From contig NZ_FXAT01000003.1 of the NCBI RefSeq assembly GCF_900177725.1, positions 800,956-864,955 of the forward strand: 64,000 bases of DNA. Reading direction: 5' to 3'. The notes beneath the pieces are model-generated. The model had not been told where the DNA came from, searched no databases, and saw nothing but the letters and a program-made list of their open reading frames with translations. Both the position numbers and the translations under genes were made by a program. Positions 7,458-16,515 of the stretch are shown here, piece after piece. This DNA comes from Paraburkholderia susongensis. GTDB lineage: Bacteria; Pseudomonadota; Gammaproteobacteria; Burkholderiales; Burkholderiaceae. How positions within the stretch are numbered: the first letter of the stretch is position 1; each line of letters begins with the position of its first letter.

Positions 7458-7955
7458 ATGGCCTCTCCCTGCATCCTCTACTTGGCGGTCGAAGGGGTTC
7501 TGCTTCCGAGAACATTGAGGCCGCCTAAAATGGCCCGCGGTGAAATCTATCTATCAATTGATAGCCCGCACGTTGCGCAGTTGAGCACCTTGCTTGCGGA
7601 CGAGCGGCATATCGACATTGTTCTGACTTCCAGTTGGGTCAACACTGCGGGCTTTCATTGCCTGCTCGACCTGCTGCCCGAATCGCTACGGGAGCGGGTT
7701 GTCGGCGCGACAGTTCCTGGAAACAGGGCGTTGCGCCACAGGTTGAGTCAGAACACCAGCAAAAGCGAACGGCTTGCTGAAGATGTTCGGAGACGAGAGC
7801 CGCAGGTCGTGACTGTCCTTGAAAGCGATACCCGCCATGTGCCGGTTCCGTTGCGCGATGAGGCGGTTATTGTTCCCAAAGGGCTTTGGGCGGCGGGGCA
7901 TGACGACTGGAGTCGGCTGCGACGGATGCTCTCGCGTACCTCGCGCGCGACCTGA
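7458..7955 (+). CDS. HAD-like protein lacking catalytic aspartates
   Basis: 165 residues. The first beta strand reads ILYLAVEGVLL where active HAD enzymes have a D-x-D: here Ala10 and Glu12. Motif II is kept as IVLTSSWVNT and a motif IV-like VTVLESD is present. It resembles the intact HAD protein at 5266-5871 in length and motif spacing, so it may be a catalytically dead relative used for binding or regulation. It is transcribed divergently from the DUF6471 gene, with the candidate operator between them. The ATG at 7458 follows a poor ribosome-binding region (AAAAGGTTGCG). Pseudo-enzyme status is read directly from the motif; its role is unknown. Confidence 0.65.
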   Translation: MASPCILYLAVEGVLLPRTLRPPKMARGEIYLSIDSPHVAQLSTLLADERHIDIVLTSSWVNTAGFHCLLDLLPESLRERVVGATVPGNRALRHRLSQNTSKSERLAEDVRRREPQVVTVLESDTRHVPVPLRDEAVIVPKGLWAAGHDDWSRLRRMLSRTSRAT

Positions 7956-8107
7956 GCGCGCTCACGGCCACGGCCGGAGCTGCATTTTAGATATGCAGGC
8001 CCACCTTGATGCATGGAGGGGGCGTGCGTGAGCTTGTTAAAACGCTCGGCAGGGCCGACCAGTAAGGCTTTACGACGCCCGATTAAAGGCCGCGCAATGC
8101 CTGGAAT

Positions 8108-8119
8108 CTGAAATTTCAG
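8108..8119. repeat. perfect 12-base palindrome CTGAAATTTCAG
   Basis: CTGAAATTTCAG is its own reverse complement. The same half-sequence recurs at 8388-8397 and, inverted, at 8430-8439. Candidate regulator-binding site upstream of the transposition operon. Confidence 0.45.
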
Positions 8120-8387
8120 CCCCAGGGCCGGACACCTGTTTTTTTAAGGAGACGTCGTCGCATCGTTGGTCGCAAGCTGATTGATGGGTCGTTTGACGCT
8201 ACCCACTTACGGCAACAGAGAGGAACACTGAGGCGAGCGCGATAGCGGAGAGCAGGCCACATAAGGCTTTGGCGAACTGCACGGGAATAGGCTGCAAGAA
8301 ATGCTTGACGAACGCCATCCGCCGAGTAAGATAGTCGGCGAATTTGGTGTTGAACGAAAATATAGCGATGCCCGGTTTATTTTCGCT

Positions 8388-8439
8388 CAAATTTCAGATA
8401 TTGGCAAGCCATCGCCCGGCTTTTTCTGTCTGAAATTTG
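8388..8439. repeat. inverted repeat CAAATTTCAG / CTGAAATTTG
   Basis: Ten-base arms at 8388-8397 and 8430-8439 with a 32-base spacer. Each is followed by a similar GGCAAGC within the next 15 bases. It shares its core with the palindrome at 8108-8119, about 390 bases before the tnsC start. Confidence 0.45.
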
Positions 8440-8823
8440 CGTCGGCAAGCTTGGTAGCAAAAGCGAGCTGAGCAAATGGCGCCAATTCATGATTAGCGGC
8501 CGGCAGCGCAACGCTCAGCCGCGATGGTGCATCACTCGGGAAAGCAACCTGCCGGTCGCGGCAGTGGCCTTCACGGAGGATGCGTCGAATCAAACCTGCT
8601 CGCTCGGCATTTGAAAGCAAGTGAGCTTTAAGTGAGGCCCTATGTCACCGGCCAATTTGAGCATCGCCGACGCATTTTGTCTGTGTTCAGTCCAGCACCT
8701 GCCAAAGGTTCGCGCGTGCTTCCGGGTTCAAATCCCGCACCAGCCCGCCCTATCGCCGTCAATCCACGCGCGGATGAGCGTTCCGTGCAACAAAGCGGGC
8801 GACACCGCGACGAGGGCGCTGTG

Positions 8824-10176
8824 ATGAGCGACTCAAACGTCCTTCTTGATGGATTGGCTCCGATTATGAATCGGGTTGAGGCATATAACTTCCTTGCTGT
8901 CGCGCCCCCGCCTAGGGACAGCGATTTTTGGTCGGGTTCGCTCGAGCAACGGATTGAACACCTCGACACGATAAACGGCGTCTTCGTTCCTAACGACGCC
9001 CACTTCAACGTGTTTCGTCTAATGCAGCGAGCGATGAGGGCAGGGTTGAAGCGGCGTGACCCGTCAAGCCCGATGGTCATGGGATTGCTGCATGAAACTG
9101 GCGCCGCCGTTGCTCGCAACATCGGACACCTCAATGACCCATGTTTGGTAGCACCTCGAAAGAGCTTTGCTGCCGCAGGTCTCTTTTTGAATGGTCCCAC
9201 GGGCATTGGCAAGACTACCCTGACCAACCGCTTTCGCGACCACTTACCCGGAGCGCGCGAAATCAAGTCGATTGGTGGGCGTCCTTGCTCGGTCATTCAG
9301 ATATATGTGGTTCAAGTCAAATGTCCAAGTAACGGAACCATCTTGGGTTTAATGCATGCTTGCCTTCAAGAAATAGACAGACTTACCGGCGATACCAAAT
9401 ACGCCGAGCAGGCGATTCGCAAAAATCTCTCGCGGGATGTATGCGAAGCGCTTCTGATTTCCGTTCTGTTAAGACACTTCGTTGGGTTACTGATTATTGA
9501 CGACATCCAGTATCTCTTGAAGGTGCCGCATGCGACGGATGTTCTGCTTGGGAGCATCTGTAGCCTCATGGAGACGGCTGGAGTTCCAGTTCTCACCGTT
9601 GGTACATATGCTGCGCAGCGAGTTGTCGACGCCAAATCTGCTCTGGGCGCCAAGTTGTTGAGTGAGGCCGATGAACAACTTGACGCGATTGCTCCAGGGA
9701 AGTCATGGACGCAGCTTTGCATCGCAATATGGGCCCAACGAGTATCTCATTGGGAGTTACCAATGCCTGATTGGTTTCCGCTGGAGGCTCACTTCCACAC
9801 CGCCGGAATCGTCCGGGTGTTACGTATTCTGATGAAGCGATTTCTTGGACTTATGGCCGAAGGTCGTATCACGGAAGTCACCGCAGATGCTCTGTCTTCG
9901 TGTGCAGAGAAGTGCTTGCGGTCGTATCGCCGGCCGTTGGCTGCGGCACGACGAAGAGAGGTCGGTGACAAGCTCACGGACGATGAGTTGGCAGAGTATG
10001 AAGACTTCCTTCCGCCTGACGAGCCGTACATAAAACCATCGAAAGAGCGCAGGGAGCTTCAAAAGATTGCGGATAGGGTTGCTCATGTACGTAAGGCAGA
10101 AGCTTCGCGACTTATTGACGAAGAGAAAAAATGGGCAGAGAGCGAACCTCGCCACGAAGGGGCAGAAGCAGCATGA
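8824..10176 (+). CDS. tnsC: TnsC/TniB-like AAA+ transposition regulator
   Basis: 450 residues from the ATG at 8824 (MSDSNVLLDGLAP); the longer frame from 8632 runs through a non-coding-looking region. Walker A is LNGPTGIGKTTL (about residue 120-131) and Walker B is LLIIDDIQYLL (about 220-230), followed by a VPVLTVGTYAAQ sensor-like strand. TnsC-type ATPases bridge the target-selector (TniQ/TnsD) and the transposase. It is the first gene of the transposition operon and overlaps the next gene by ATGA. In Tn7 tnsC lies after tnsA and tnsB; here it comes first. Confidence 0.9.
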   Translation: MSDSNVLLDGLAPIMNRVEAYNFLAVAPPPRDSDFWSGSLEQRIEHLDTINGVFVPNDAHFNVFRLMQRAMRAGLKRRDPSSPMVMGLLHETGAAVARNIGHLNDPCLVAPRKSFAAAGLFLNGPTGIGKTTLTNRFRDHLPGAREIKSIGGRPCSVIQIYVVQVKCPSNGTILGLMHACLQEIDRLTGDTKYAEQAIRKNLSRDVCEALLISVLLRHFVGLLIIDDIQYLLKVPHATDVLLGSICSLMETAGVPVLTVGTYAAQRVVDAKSALGAKLLSEADEQLDAIAPGKSWTQLCIAIWAQRVSHWELPMPDWFPLEAHFHTAGIVRVLRILMKRFLGLMAEGRITEVTADALSSCAEKCLRSYRRPLAAARRREVGDKLTDDELAEYEDFLPPDEPYIKPSKERRELQKIADRVAHVRKAEASRLIDEEKKWAESEPRHEGAEAA

Positions 10177-11888
10177 GCAGAAACTTGGCCACGGTTCCGC
10201 CTATTCTTCCCGATGAAACAGCGCCCAGTTATCTGAGACGCTTGTCTGAAGCAAACGGATGCTTCTCCTCGCGTCGAGCTGCGTCAGAGGCTCTGCACGC
10301 TGCCTGGCGGAAAATGCGTCACGATTTACCACTGTATCTGGGCGAACTTGCGGAGGCAGCTTCCGTGGCATGTGGCGACTCGGATTCCCTACTTCAAGAG
10401 CACTCGTCGTGGAACTACAGCATCGTCGGGTTGACGGACGATGCACGCGAAGGTCTTCGGGTTCGGCTGTCTACTGCGCCTCACGGATGCGTGCGTCCCA
10501 ACAGATTGCCGTTGGCATTTGAGTCCGCCGAGCCAACCGGAAGATATTGCCCTGTCTGCGCTCTCGAAGATAGGAGAGTCTTCGGCGTTGTGTATGTCCA
10601 CCGTCAGCACATGGTCCCTTTCGTCACCCGCTGCTATCTGCACCATGCATGGCTTTATTCGGAGCGGCCGGGCGATGCACAGATTGACGTCATGAGCAGG
10701 GTGCCATGTGGCGGCCCTTCGTACATAAACTCGTGCACCTTCTCGGAAACCTGCGCTGGACTGCTCCAAAACCAAAGAGAGGCCCAATTTAGAAGCCTGG
10801 CGCCTCCGAGGCTGGTTGCCTTGGGATACATAACGCCGGCAAATAGGGTTCGGTTCAACAGCCTCGTAACGGATATCGCTTCAGCCTTCGAGCACGGGTT
10901 TGAGGACACCCGCCTCACTCAACTTGCTACCGACCACGAGCAGATACAAAGATGGCTGCGAAGCTCGATTCGTACAAATCGGAACACCCATCCGGTGTAC
11001 TGCGTGCTGCTTCATATTTTCCTTACCCGCGCAGGTGCAAGGAAAAGGAAGGTCGTGGTCAGTACGACGCCGAAAGCGCGCACAAAGTTGGACGACGCGA
11101 TGGTTTGCAACATGGTGCAGTGCGGTCGGTCGCTGCGAAGCGTCGCGAAGGAATTGCAGGTTGATTCAGCGTCGCTTCGTCCGATTCTTGACCGCCAAAA
11201 TATCAATTATCGACGCGCCTCGCGGCGTATCAATGAGTCGCTGGCCACTACCGTCAGTGCGAGATTAGAGAGTGGGAATGCAATCGATGTCATCGCAAGT
11301 GAGGTTGGCGTATCGATACCGACGGTATACAGATTCTTGCAGGCACACCCAACCACCGCGCTGGCCAGGTCAAACCGCTTGGTCGAGGGGCATCGGGAAC
11401 ACTGTTGTCAGCAGTTGTCGAGCGCAAAGACACGGCAAGAAGCGAGGGACAGGTTCCCGGCCGAGTGGGCTTGGCTATACCGTCACGACCGCGAATGCTT
11501 GTTTACGTTTCTCGACGGATTCGCATCAGCAGTCGCGCAGCGGTGTGTAGAGCAAGTCAAGGTGGCACCAGCATTGGCAACCGCCGCCTATCGCGCAGCT
11601 AATGTCGACTCGAATGCCGACTCCCGCCCTCTCAGAAGGACCGGCTTGCAGCTAGCTGCGCGCGCCGGAATTTCCGACTACGCCTTTGACAGAGTCGAAG
11701 AGATGCTCGGCCCCATCTCTGAATCGTCTCGTCAATACGCATTCAGACGCATCGTCTGGGCCGCTGCGAATGTCAACCGTGGAATATATGCAAGTCCGTG
11801 GAGATTGGCGAAGGCCGCCCACGTACGCGTTGAGACAGTTTCTGATGTGCTTGCTCAAGGCAACTACGGAGGTAGCAGACCAAAGTGA
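10173..11888 (+). CDS. tniQ: TniQ/TnsD-family target selector 1
   Basis: 571 residues. The N-terminal TniQ domain shows ETAPSYLRRLSEANG (residues 15-29) and a zinc ribbon with CPVC at 126-129 and C-x2-HH at 154-158. The middle contains helix-turn-helix-like segments (CGRSLRSVAKELQVDSASL; VIASEVGVSIPTVYRFLQ). The C-terminal part has the TnsD signature AEWAWLYRHDRECL. It is therefore a long, TnsD-like, sequence-specific DNA-binding selector rather than a short TniQ. The start overlaps the tnsC stop as ATGA and the stop overlaps the next gene as GTGA. The target site is not known. Confidence 0.9.
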   Translation: MSRNLATVPPILPDETAPSYLRRLSEANGCFSSRRAASEALHAAWRKMRHDLPLYLGELAEAASVACGDSDSLLQEHSSWNYSIVGLTDDAREGLRVRLSTAPHGCVRPNRLPLAFESAEPTGRYCPVCALEDRRVFGVVYVHRQHMVPFVTRCYLHHAWLYSERPGDAQIDVMSRVPCGGPSYINSCTFSETCAGLLQNQREAQFRSLAPPRLVALGYITPANRVRFNSLVTDIASAFEHGFEDTRLTQLATDHEQIQRWLRSSIRTNRNTHPVYCVLLHIFLTRAGARKRKVVVSTTPKARTKLDDAMVCNMVQCGRSLRSVAKELQVDSASLRPILDRQNINYRRASRRINESLATTVSARLESGNAIDVIASEVGVSIPTVYRFLQAHPTTALARSNRLVEGHREHCCQQLSSAKTRQEARDRFPAEWAWLYRHDRECLFTFLDGFASAVAQRCVEQVKVAPALATAAYRAANVDSNADSRPLRRTGLQLAARAGISDYAFDRVEEMLGPISESSRQYAFRRIVWAAANVNRGIYASPWRLAKAAHVRVETVSDVLAQGNYGGSRPK

Positions 11889-13417
11889 ATCTTTTCCCAA
11901 TCTTGGATGATGAGCACGCGGCGGGATGGGAGCAACGCATGTCCATTATCAACGGCATGCGTGGGTCCCAATCGCTCGGCCGGCTATTGAGAGACCGCGT
12001 CTCACCCGCTAACGGTTGGTTGCTGCCGGCAAATCTCGCTCTGCTCGTATCCGAATCGCGTGGGACTCTGCCACCTGTTCCAGAAACATTATCCAAGTAC
12101 AGCCTTTCGCCGCTGGCGTTTCCTTTCCTTGACGACAATTCAAGGGGCGTCGCTGCTCAAATTGTGAACGGCGAACGCGTTCCTGGAGCATCGCTGCGCT
12201 CTGGCTTCGGCAGAGTACTGGCTACCGCGGGTTACCGTTTGGCTTGGTGCCTTGAATGTGCAAACGAGGACATCGGCAAACTTGGACACACTTATTGGCA
12301 CCGGACCCACCTCGTCCCGGGCGTGAAAATCTGCCCTCGCCATCGCTGCGGCTTGGCCGGACCATGCGGTAAATGTCGGTACTCGTCTCCACATAGCAGG
12401 TATGCGCGTCTTCCGGCCACTCGGTGTTGGTGCAACGAACCGCTGACAATGATTGAGGAGCATCGCTCAAGCTATGAACGAACGATGGACGAAATGGTAG
12501 CTCGTTTCGCCGCCGATTTGCTCGCTAACCCACTTCCATTGCAAGTAGGGCCGCGGATGCTCGGGCAGGCGTATTTGAAAGTCGCGCAGCAACTGGACGT
12601 GCCAATAGGTAACAAGTCTGAACTCTCAAACTGGCTTGACCGGAATCTGGACATTGATTCCGTAGTCGAACGGGGCGGACTGGAGGGGAGGTCAACTACC
12701 TGGCACCTGTCGGCCCTCAAGGGGAATCGTTGCGCAACGACATTCTTTCAAAATGTCTGTTTAGTGCAAGCGCTGTTCAAAGGCGTATCCGGCTTGCGCC
12801 AAAGCCTAATTGCAGAAACCGTTGAGGAGAGGTTGCCTCATGCGGTACCGGTTGAGGTCTTCACTCACGAAGTGGTGGACGTTGCTAAGCGCGACAAAAT
12901 GCGCCAGAAAGCATGCGAATTCTTGCAAAAGTTTCCAAGTGCGGGAAGGAGGCAGTTCCACGCGAAGCATGGCAGTTTTGCGCGCTGGCTTCGACGCTAT
13001 GACCACCAGTGGCTGAGCGAGAAAATGCCGCAACGGCCCGCTGGTGCGACCATTGAGGCAAAGGCTTGTCGTCAGATAGAACGTGACACCCGGTTTGATG
13101 AGTCGCTGTGTGCCCACATACACGCACGACACAAGATTCTTTCCGAAGAAAAATCAAGACCTCAACGAATTACGGCTACCCGGCTAGTGGCTGGACATAG
13201 GCGAGCGAAGGATTGGTCGCTGCTCAAGATGCGTATGCCCCTGACGCGCGACGCACTACCGGCCCTTGTTGAAGGCGACGCGTCGTTCGGACGGCGACTT
13301 CACGTTTGGGCTGAAGCAAATCCTTCGATGCTCGGCGGCAAGACGGCGTTGAGATATGTGTCATCCATTTTGAAGATGTCGCAAGTGCAACTGCGTTTGC
13401 TCTTGAACCTGAGTTGA
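11885..13417 (+). CDS. tniQ: TniQ/TnsD-family target selector 2
   Basis: 510 residues starting at a GTG that overlaps the previous stop. Zinc-ribbon ligands are C122/C125 and C150/H153 in RLAWCLECANED ... VKICPRHRCGL, with further cysteines at 161, 164 and about 182. The C-terminal half carries TnsD-like W-L-R-x-H/D-W elements (FARWLRRYDHQWL). It is clearly divergent from selector 1 and lacks the canonical TAPSYL start. Two TnsD-like proteins in one operon suggest either a heteromeric selector or two target pathways. Tn7 itself uses TnsD and the unrelated TnsE for this. Confidence 0.85.
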   Translation: MNLFPILDDEHAAGWEQRMSIINGMRGSQSLGRLLRDRVSPANGWLLPANLALLVSESRGTLPPVPETLSKYSLSPLAFPFLDDNSRGVAAQIVNGERVPGASLRSGFGRVLATAGYRLAWCLECANEDIGKLGHTYWHRTHLVPGVKICPRHRCGLAGPCGKCRYSSPHSRYARLPATRCWCNEPLTMIEEHRSSYERTMDEMVARFAADLLANPLPLQVGPRMLGQAYLKVAQQLDVPIGNKSELSNWLDRNLDIDSVVERGGLEGRSTTWHLSALKGNRCATTFFQNVCLVQALFKGVSGLRQSLIAETVEERLPHAVPVEVFTHEVVDVAKRDKMRQKACEFLQKFPSAGRRQFHAKHGSFARWLRRYDHQWLSEKMPQRPAGATIEAKACRQIERDTRFDESLCAHIHARHKILSEEKSRPQRITATRLVAGHRRAKDWSLLKMRMPLTRDALPALVEGDASFGRRLHVWAEANPSMLGGKTALRYVSSILKMSQVQLRLLLNLS

Positions 13418-13466
13418 TACGACAGTGCACATTTCACGGGTTACCTAAACTAAGACGAGAGTGGCG

Positions 13467-14315
13467 ATGACGAAACAACTTGATGTCCTCCATCCATCTG
13501 TCTTAACAGCGCACAACAATTTCGGTATTGATGTTGGTTTCTTACTCAAGCCAAAGCAGTCTGTCTTCCCCTTCGACATCCAATTGCCGGAATTCGATTG
13601 TCGTCAGGTAGAGCATGGCGCCTCATACAAGCCCCACCTGAAGGCAGGGCGCCAGCGCAAGGGTACGGGGTCGTCCAACTATGGAAGAAAAGTAGAGAGA
13701 ACAATGGAGTGTCTCTCGTGTCTGGAGCGACATTACCTGCTCGCATTCGAGCACAACAATTTCATCATCGACATCAGAGAGCAATATGCAATGGCAGATG
13801 ACGCAGTCATACGGAGGCTCGTAGAGGCCAATAGGTCGATTCGTAGGACCGATGTCAAATCTATAGACTTCGTTCTGACGTTGAAGCTCCCTTGGTACCC
13901 CGAACTTATCTACATCGGTGTGTCGGTCAAGGAGTTTCGAGAGTTGTGTGAGCCAAAGATAATTACGCGGCACAATTGGGAGAAGCAGGCTTGTGCATCA
14001 CTAGGCTGGGGATGGCTAACAGCAACAGAAAGGGACCTTGACGCGGTATCAGCCAGAAGTCGAAGCTTTCTCCGGGAGTTTACCCGTCGGACACCGGTCA
14101 CCGGCTTCGTCCATCTCCTTCCTCACTTTGCGAAGCTAATCCGGAGCACACGACGTTCGTCCACTTTGTCTCAACGCATCGCCAATGCATCAAAAGCGTT
14201 AGGCATTGACATGGATGACGGCTTTCGCGCATTTGCCTTCTCGGTGCAATACGGTTACTTGGCTGTAGATTTGTCGCAAGAAATGGGAGAGCGTCGCCTC
14301 GTCTCAATTGCGTGA
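13467..14315 (+). CDS. tnsA: TnsA-like transposon-end endonuclease
   Basis: 282 residues from the ATG at 13467 (a GTG two codons earlier is possible). The restriction-endonuclease-like core is visible: the Glu of CLERHYLLAFEHN, the family hallmark NFIIDIREQYAM, the Asp of KSIDFVLTLK and the Lys of IGVSVKEF. This matches the E...D...K arrangement of TnsA, which cuts the 5' ends of the element and so gives cut-and-paste transposition. It lies 49 bases after selector 2 and overlaps tnsB by eight bases. Confidence 0.88.
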   Translation: MTKQLDVLHPSVLTAHNNFGIDVGFLLKPKQSVFPFDIQLPEFDCRQVEHGASYKPHLKAGRQRKGTGSSNYGRKVERTMECLSCLERHYLLAFEHNNFIIDIREQYAMADDAVIRRLVEANRSIRRTDVKSIDFVLTLKLPWYPELIYIGVSVKEFRELCEPKIITRHNWEKQACASLGWGWLTATERDLDAVSARSRSFLREFTRRTPVTGFVHLLPHFAKLIRSTRRSSTLSQRIANASKALGIDMDDGFRAFAFSVQYGYLAVDLSQEMGERRLVSIA

Positions 14316-16515
14316 ACTCACACCTACTTCAAGATTGCACGAGACCATGCATAATTTTGCAGACAACACGGAACCCAAGGCGCTACTGCAGGCTGACGGC
14401 GACCACAAAAATGGAAAATACTACAGGTTCGTACACCGCTGCAATCGCACAGAGTTGACGTACCTTCTCATCGTCTATAAAAACGGTCGGCCCGGGACGA
14501 CCTTGCCGAAACCGTACTCGCCAGTTGAGGTCGCGGGTATGCGACTGGTGGATGAGGAGATTGCCGACCCACAGATGACGGGTCTCACCGATGATAAGTT
14601 GAAGGCCGCCTGGAAGCGCGGCCGCGAAAAGCGTTGGCCTGCAGTCAGAGAGGTTATTCTTAACACCGAAAGAATCCTCACTGACTCTGACTTTGCGGAT
14701 GTTGTAATTTCGCAAGTCGCACAAAAATTCGGCGTCTCGAAGAATAGTTTGAAGCATTGGGTAACAACCTATTACGCGAACGGTAGCATAGAGAATGGCT
14801 TGCTTGAGCGCGGTTGGGCGAGAGGCAAATCGAAGACTGGCGCACGGAAAGTTACGAAAAAACTGGGGCGCAGAAATGCCTTGGAGCTAGATGGATACAC
14901 CCATCTAGGAGGCGTAAATTCTGAGCGTTTCATCCCGCTCATCAAACAGGCGCTTCTTCTATACTGGATTGGTCAAAATGAGTCATTGCCTCGAACGTAC
15001 GACCTCATGGTCCAGACGCTTTTAGTCTCGACGACTAAAATCAAAGGTGAGGTTGTTACGAAACCGATGCGGCCGGAGAAAGTGCTGACACTAGGGCAGT
15101 TTGAGTACCGAGCTAACCAGCTAATCAAGAACGACCCCGATTTAATGCGGCAAAAGGTCGGAGAGCTTGAATACATTCAGCGCTACGAAGCATTAGCCGG
15201 AGCTTCGTCTGACATTGCACTGAGGCCGGGACATGTCCTTGATATGGACGCCACACCGTTTAACTGCGAACTCGTCGCGGACTGGGACACTTCTCGCAAT
15301 ATCGGAAAGCCCTACGTCCTGTTCGCAGTGGACCGGGGGAGTAGTGCAATCTTGGGCTTCTTTATTTGGTACAAGGGTGAGAGTTGGGAAGCATACCGCC
15401 AGCTTGTACTCATGGCGCTCTCGCCAAAGGACCAGTTGCTAGCGAAACACAAATTTGAAAAAGACGACTGGCCTCTACATGGAATTCCAGGAGTCTTCTT
15501 CGTGGACAACGGCCCAGGTCCCGCGAGTGAGAAGGCGAAGGCGGCCCTGGTTGAACGGTTGGGCGCGGACCGGATGCACGCGCCGGTTCGTCAAGGCCAA
15601 GCTAAGGGTCAGGTTGAAAACCATCAGGGCATTGTCCAGCGAGCTATTTCTACCCACAACGGCGCGTTCAAGCGTGAGCGACCGCTGCGGGAAAGAGACA
15701 AGCGACGTCGGGCTCGAGCCGAATCGGATGTGGTTCACGATTCGTTTGAACGGGCTCTGTTGGCCGAGGTCATCCAGTTCAACAAGTACACGCAGCTTCC
15801 GCAGTATCTTATCGACGATATGCGGATAGACGATGTCAACCCAAATCCAGAGGAAATGTATCTATGGGCCATGAAGAACGGATTCGCTGACGCAGCGCTT
15901 AGTTGGGATACGTCGACAACCTATCTGAAGCTGCTAGACCGAAAGCGGAGCACGGTCAGGAAAGGAAAGGTGGAGCTAAATTGTCAGCAGTATTGCTCGC
16001 CGGCTAGCATCGCGCTCTATGAGGAATGGAAGCGGTCGCCGAAAAAGAGGCGCGGCGATGGTCCGAAAATTACTACATGCCCGTTGCCGTTTAGGCCAGA
16101 TAACATCCTTTGGGAACACGATGACGGTACGTTTTCGAAACTCGAGCGCGTTCGAAAGTCGCAGACCGCGTACTCCGGGACTACTTGGAAAGAAGTCGAA
16201 CGGAAGATTCGTGACGATTCAGGCTCTGCCATCATGGTGCAGCACAGGAGAACCCGGCGGGGCCTCTTGCGGCAGGAGCAAGCTCAGAGGGTCGCTAGGT
16301 CCGCCGGCGTGAAAATTCCCTCCAAACCAGCTAGCACACGCGCTGCTCGGGCACTTACACAAGCTAAGCTGACGGCCGAATTGGCCGAGCGCGATGAACA
16401 GCTTCTTCCCGTCGAGCGCCCAGCGCCTGCCACGCAGGATGAGCGTCTCCTTAATGAAGCAGAGTCGGATGACGCTGAACTGGACGCCCTTTTCAACGCC
16501 AAATTTTTGACTTGA
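14308..16515 (+). CDS. tnsB: TnsB-like DDE transposase (Mu/rve integrase fold)
   Basis: 735 residues from a TTG at 14308 overlapping tnsA; an ATG at 14347 is the alternative start. The DDE triad is visible as VLDMDATPF, FFVDNGPG and GQAKGQVENHQG. An N-terminal helix-turn-helix region (VAQKFGVSKNSLKHWV, residues about 137-152) precedes the catalytic core, and a Mu-type C-terminal beta-barrel region and a basic and acidic tail follow. TnsB binds repeats in the element ends and joins the 3' ends. It is the last gene of the operon, 244 bases from the right end. Length and motifs agree with full-length TnsB proteins. Confidence 0.92.
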   Translation: MRELTPTSRLHETMHNFADNTEPKALLQADGDHKNGKYYRFVHRCNRTELTYLLIVYKNGRPGTTLPKPYSPVEVAGMRLVDEEIADPQMTGLTDDKLKAAWKRGREKRWPAVREVILNTERILTDSDFADVVISQVAQKFGVSKNSLKHWVTTYYANGSIENGLLERGWARGKSKTGARKVTKKLGRRNALELDGYTHLGGVNSERFIPLIKQALLLYWIGQNESLPRTYDLMVQTLLVSTTKIKGEVVTKPMRPEKVLTLGQFEYRANQLIKNDPDLMRQKVGELEYIQRYEALAGASSDIALRPGHVLDMDATPFNCELVADWDTSRNIGKPYVLFAVDRGSSAILGFFIWYKGESWEAYRQLVLMALSPKDQLLAKHKFEKDDWPLHGIPGVFFVDNGPGPASEKAKAALVERLGADRMHAPVRQGQAKGQVENHQGIVQRAISTHNGAFKRERPLRERDKRRRARAESDVVHDSFERALLAEVIQFNKYTQLPQYLIDDMRIDDVNPNPEEMYLWAMKNGFADAALSWDTSTTYLKLLDRKRSTVRKGKVELNCQQYCSPASIALYEEWKRSPKKRRGDGPKITTCPLPFRPDNILWEHDDGTFSKLERVRKSQTAYSGTTWKEVERKIRDDSGSAIMVQHRRTRRGLLRQEQAQRVARSAGVKIPSKPASTRAARALTQAKLTAELAERDEQLLPVERPAPATQDERLLNEAESDDAELDALFNAKFLT

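Larger units (their letters stand above)
7956..8823. other. 868-base region without a convincing gene, upstream of tnsC
   Basis: No well-supported gene. Two overlapping minus-strand open frames (8387-8620 and 8199-8390) both begin with TTG and lack ribosome-binding sites; the second would encode a 63-residue protein with a hydrophobic C-terminus. The stretch holds three copies of an AAATTTCAG-type element (8108-8119, 8388-8397, 8430-8439), a repeated GGCAAGC, and at 8722-8737 a sequence like a tRNA T-arm without the rest of a tRNA. It probably contains the promoter and control region of the tns operon. Confidence 0.5.

Noticed and set aside
8199..8620. Two overlapping minus-strand open frames (63 and 77 codons) between the HAD-like gene and tnsC
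   Set aside because: Both start with TTG, have no ribosome-binding site, overlap the AAATTTCAG repeats and show no family features.
8722..8737. tRNA T-arm-like sequence CCGGGTTCAAATCCCG upstream of tnsC, as a possible tRNA or tRNA-derived attachment site
   Set aside because: No matching acceptor stem (a GGCTGGT-type 5' strand is absent), D-arm or anticodon arm could be found around it; only the T-loop pattern matches.
1..8823. A left end of the Tn7-like element inside the window
   Set aside because: I searched for TGTGCGGACA and CAATTGCCG-type repeats in this part. Only isolated partial matches were seen (for example CATTGCCGA near 7371), with no terminus and no CGCGA duplication.
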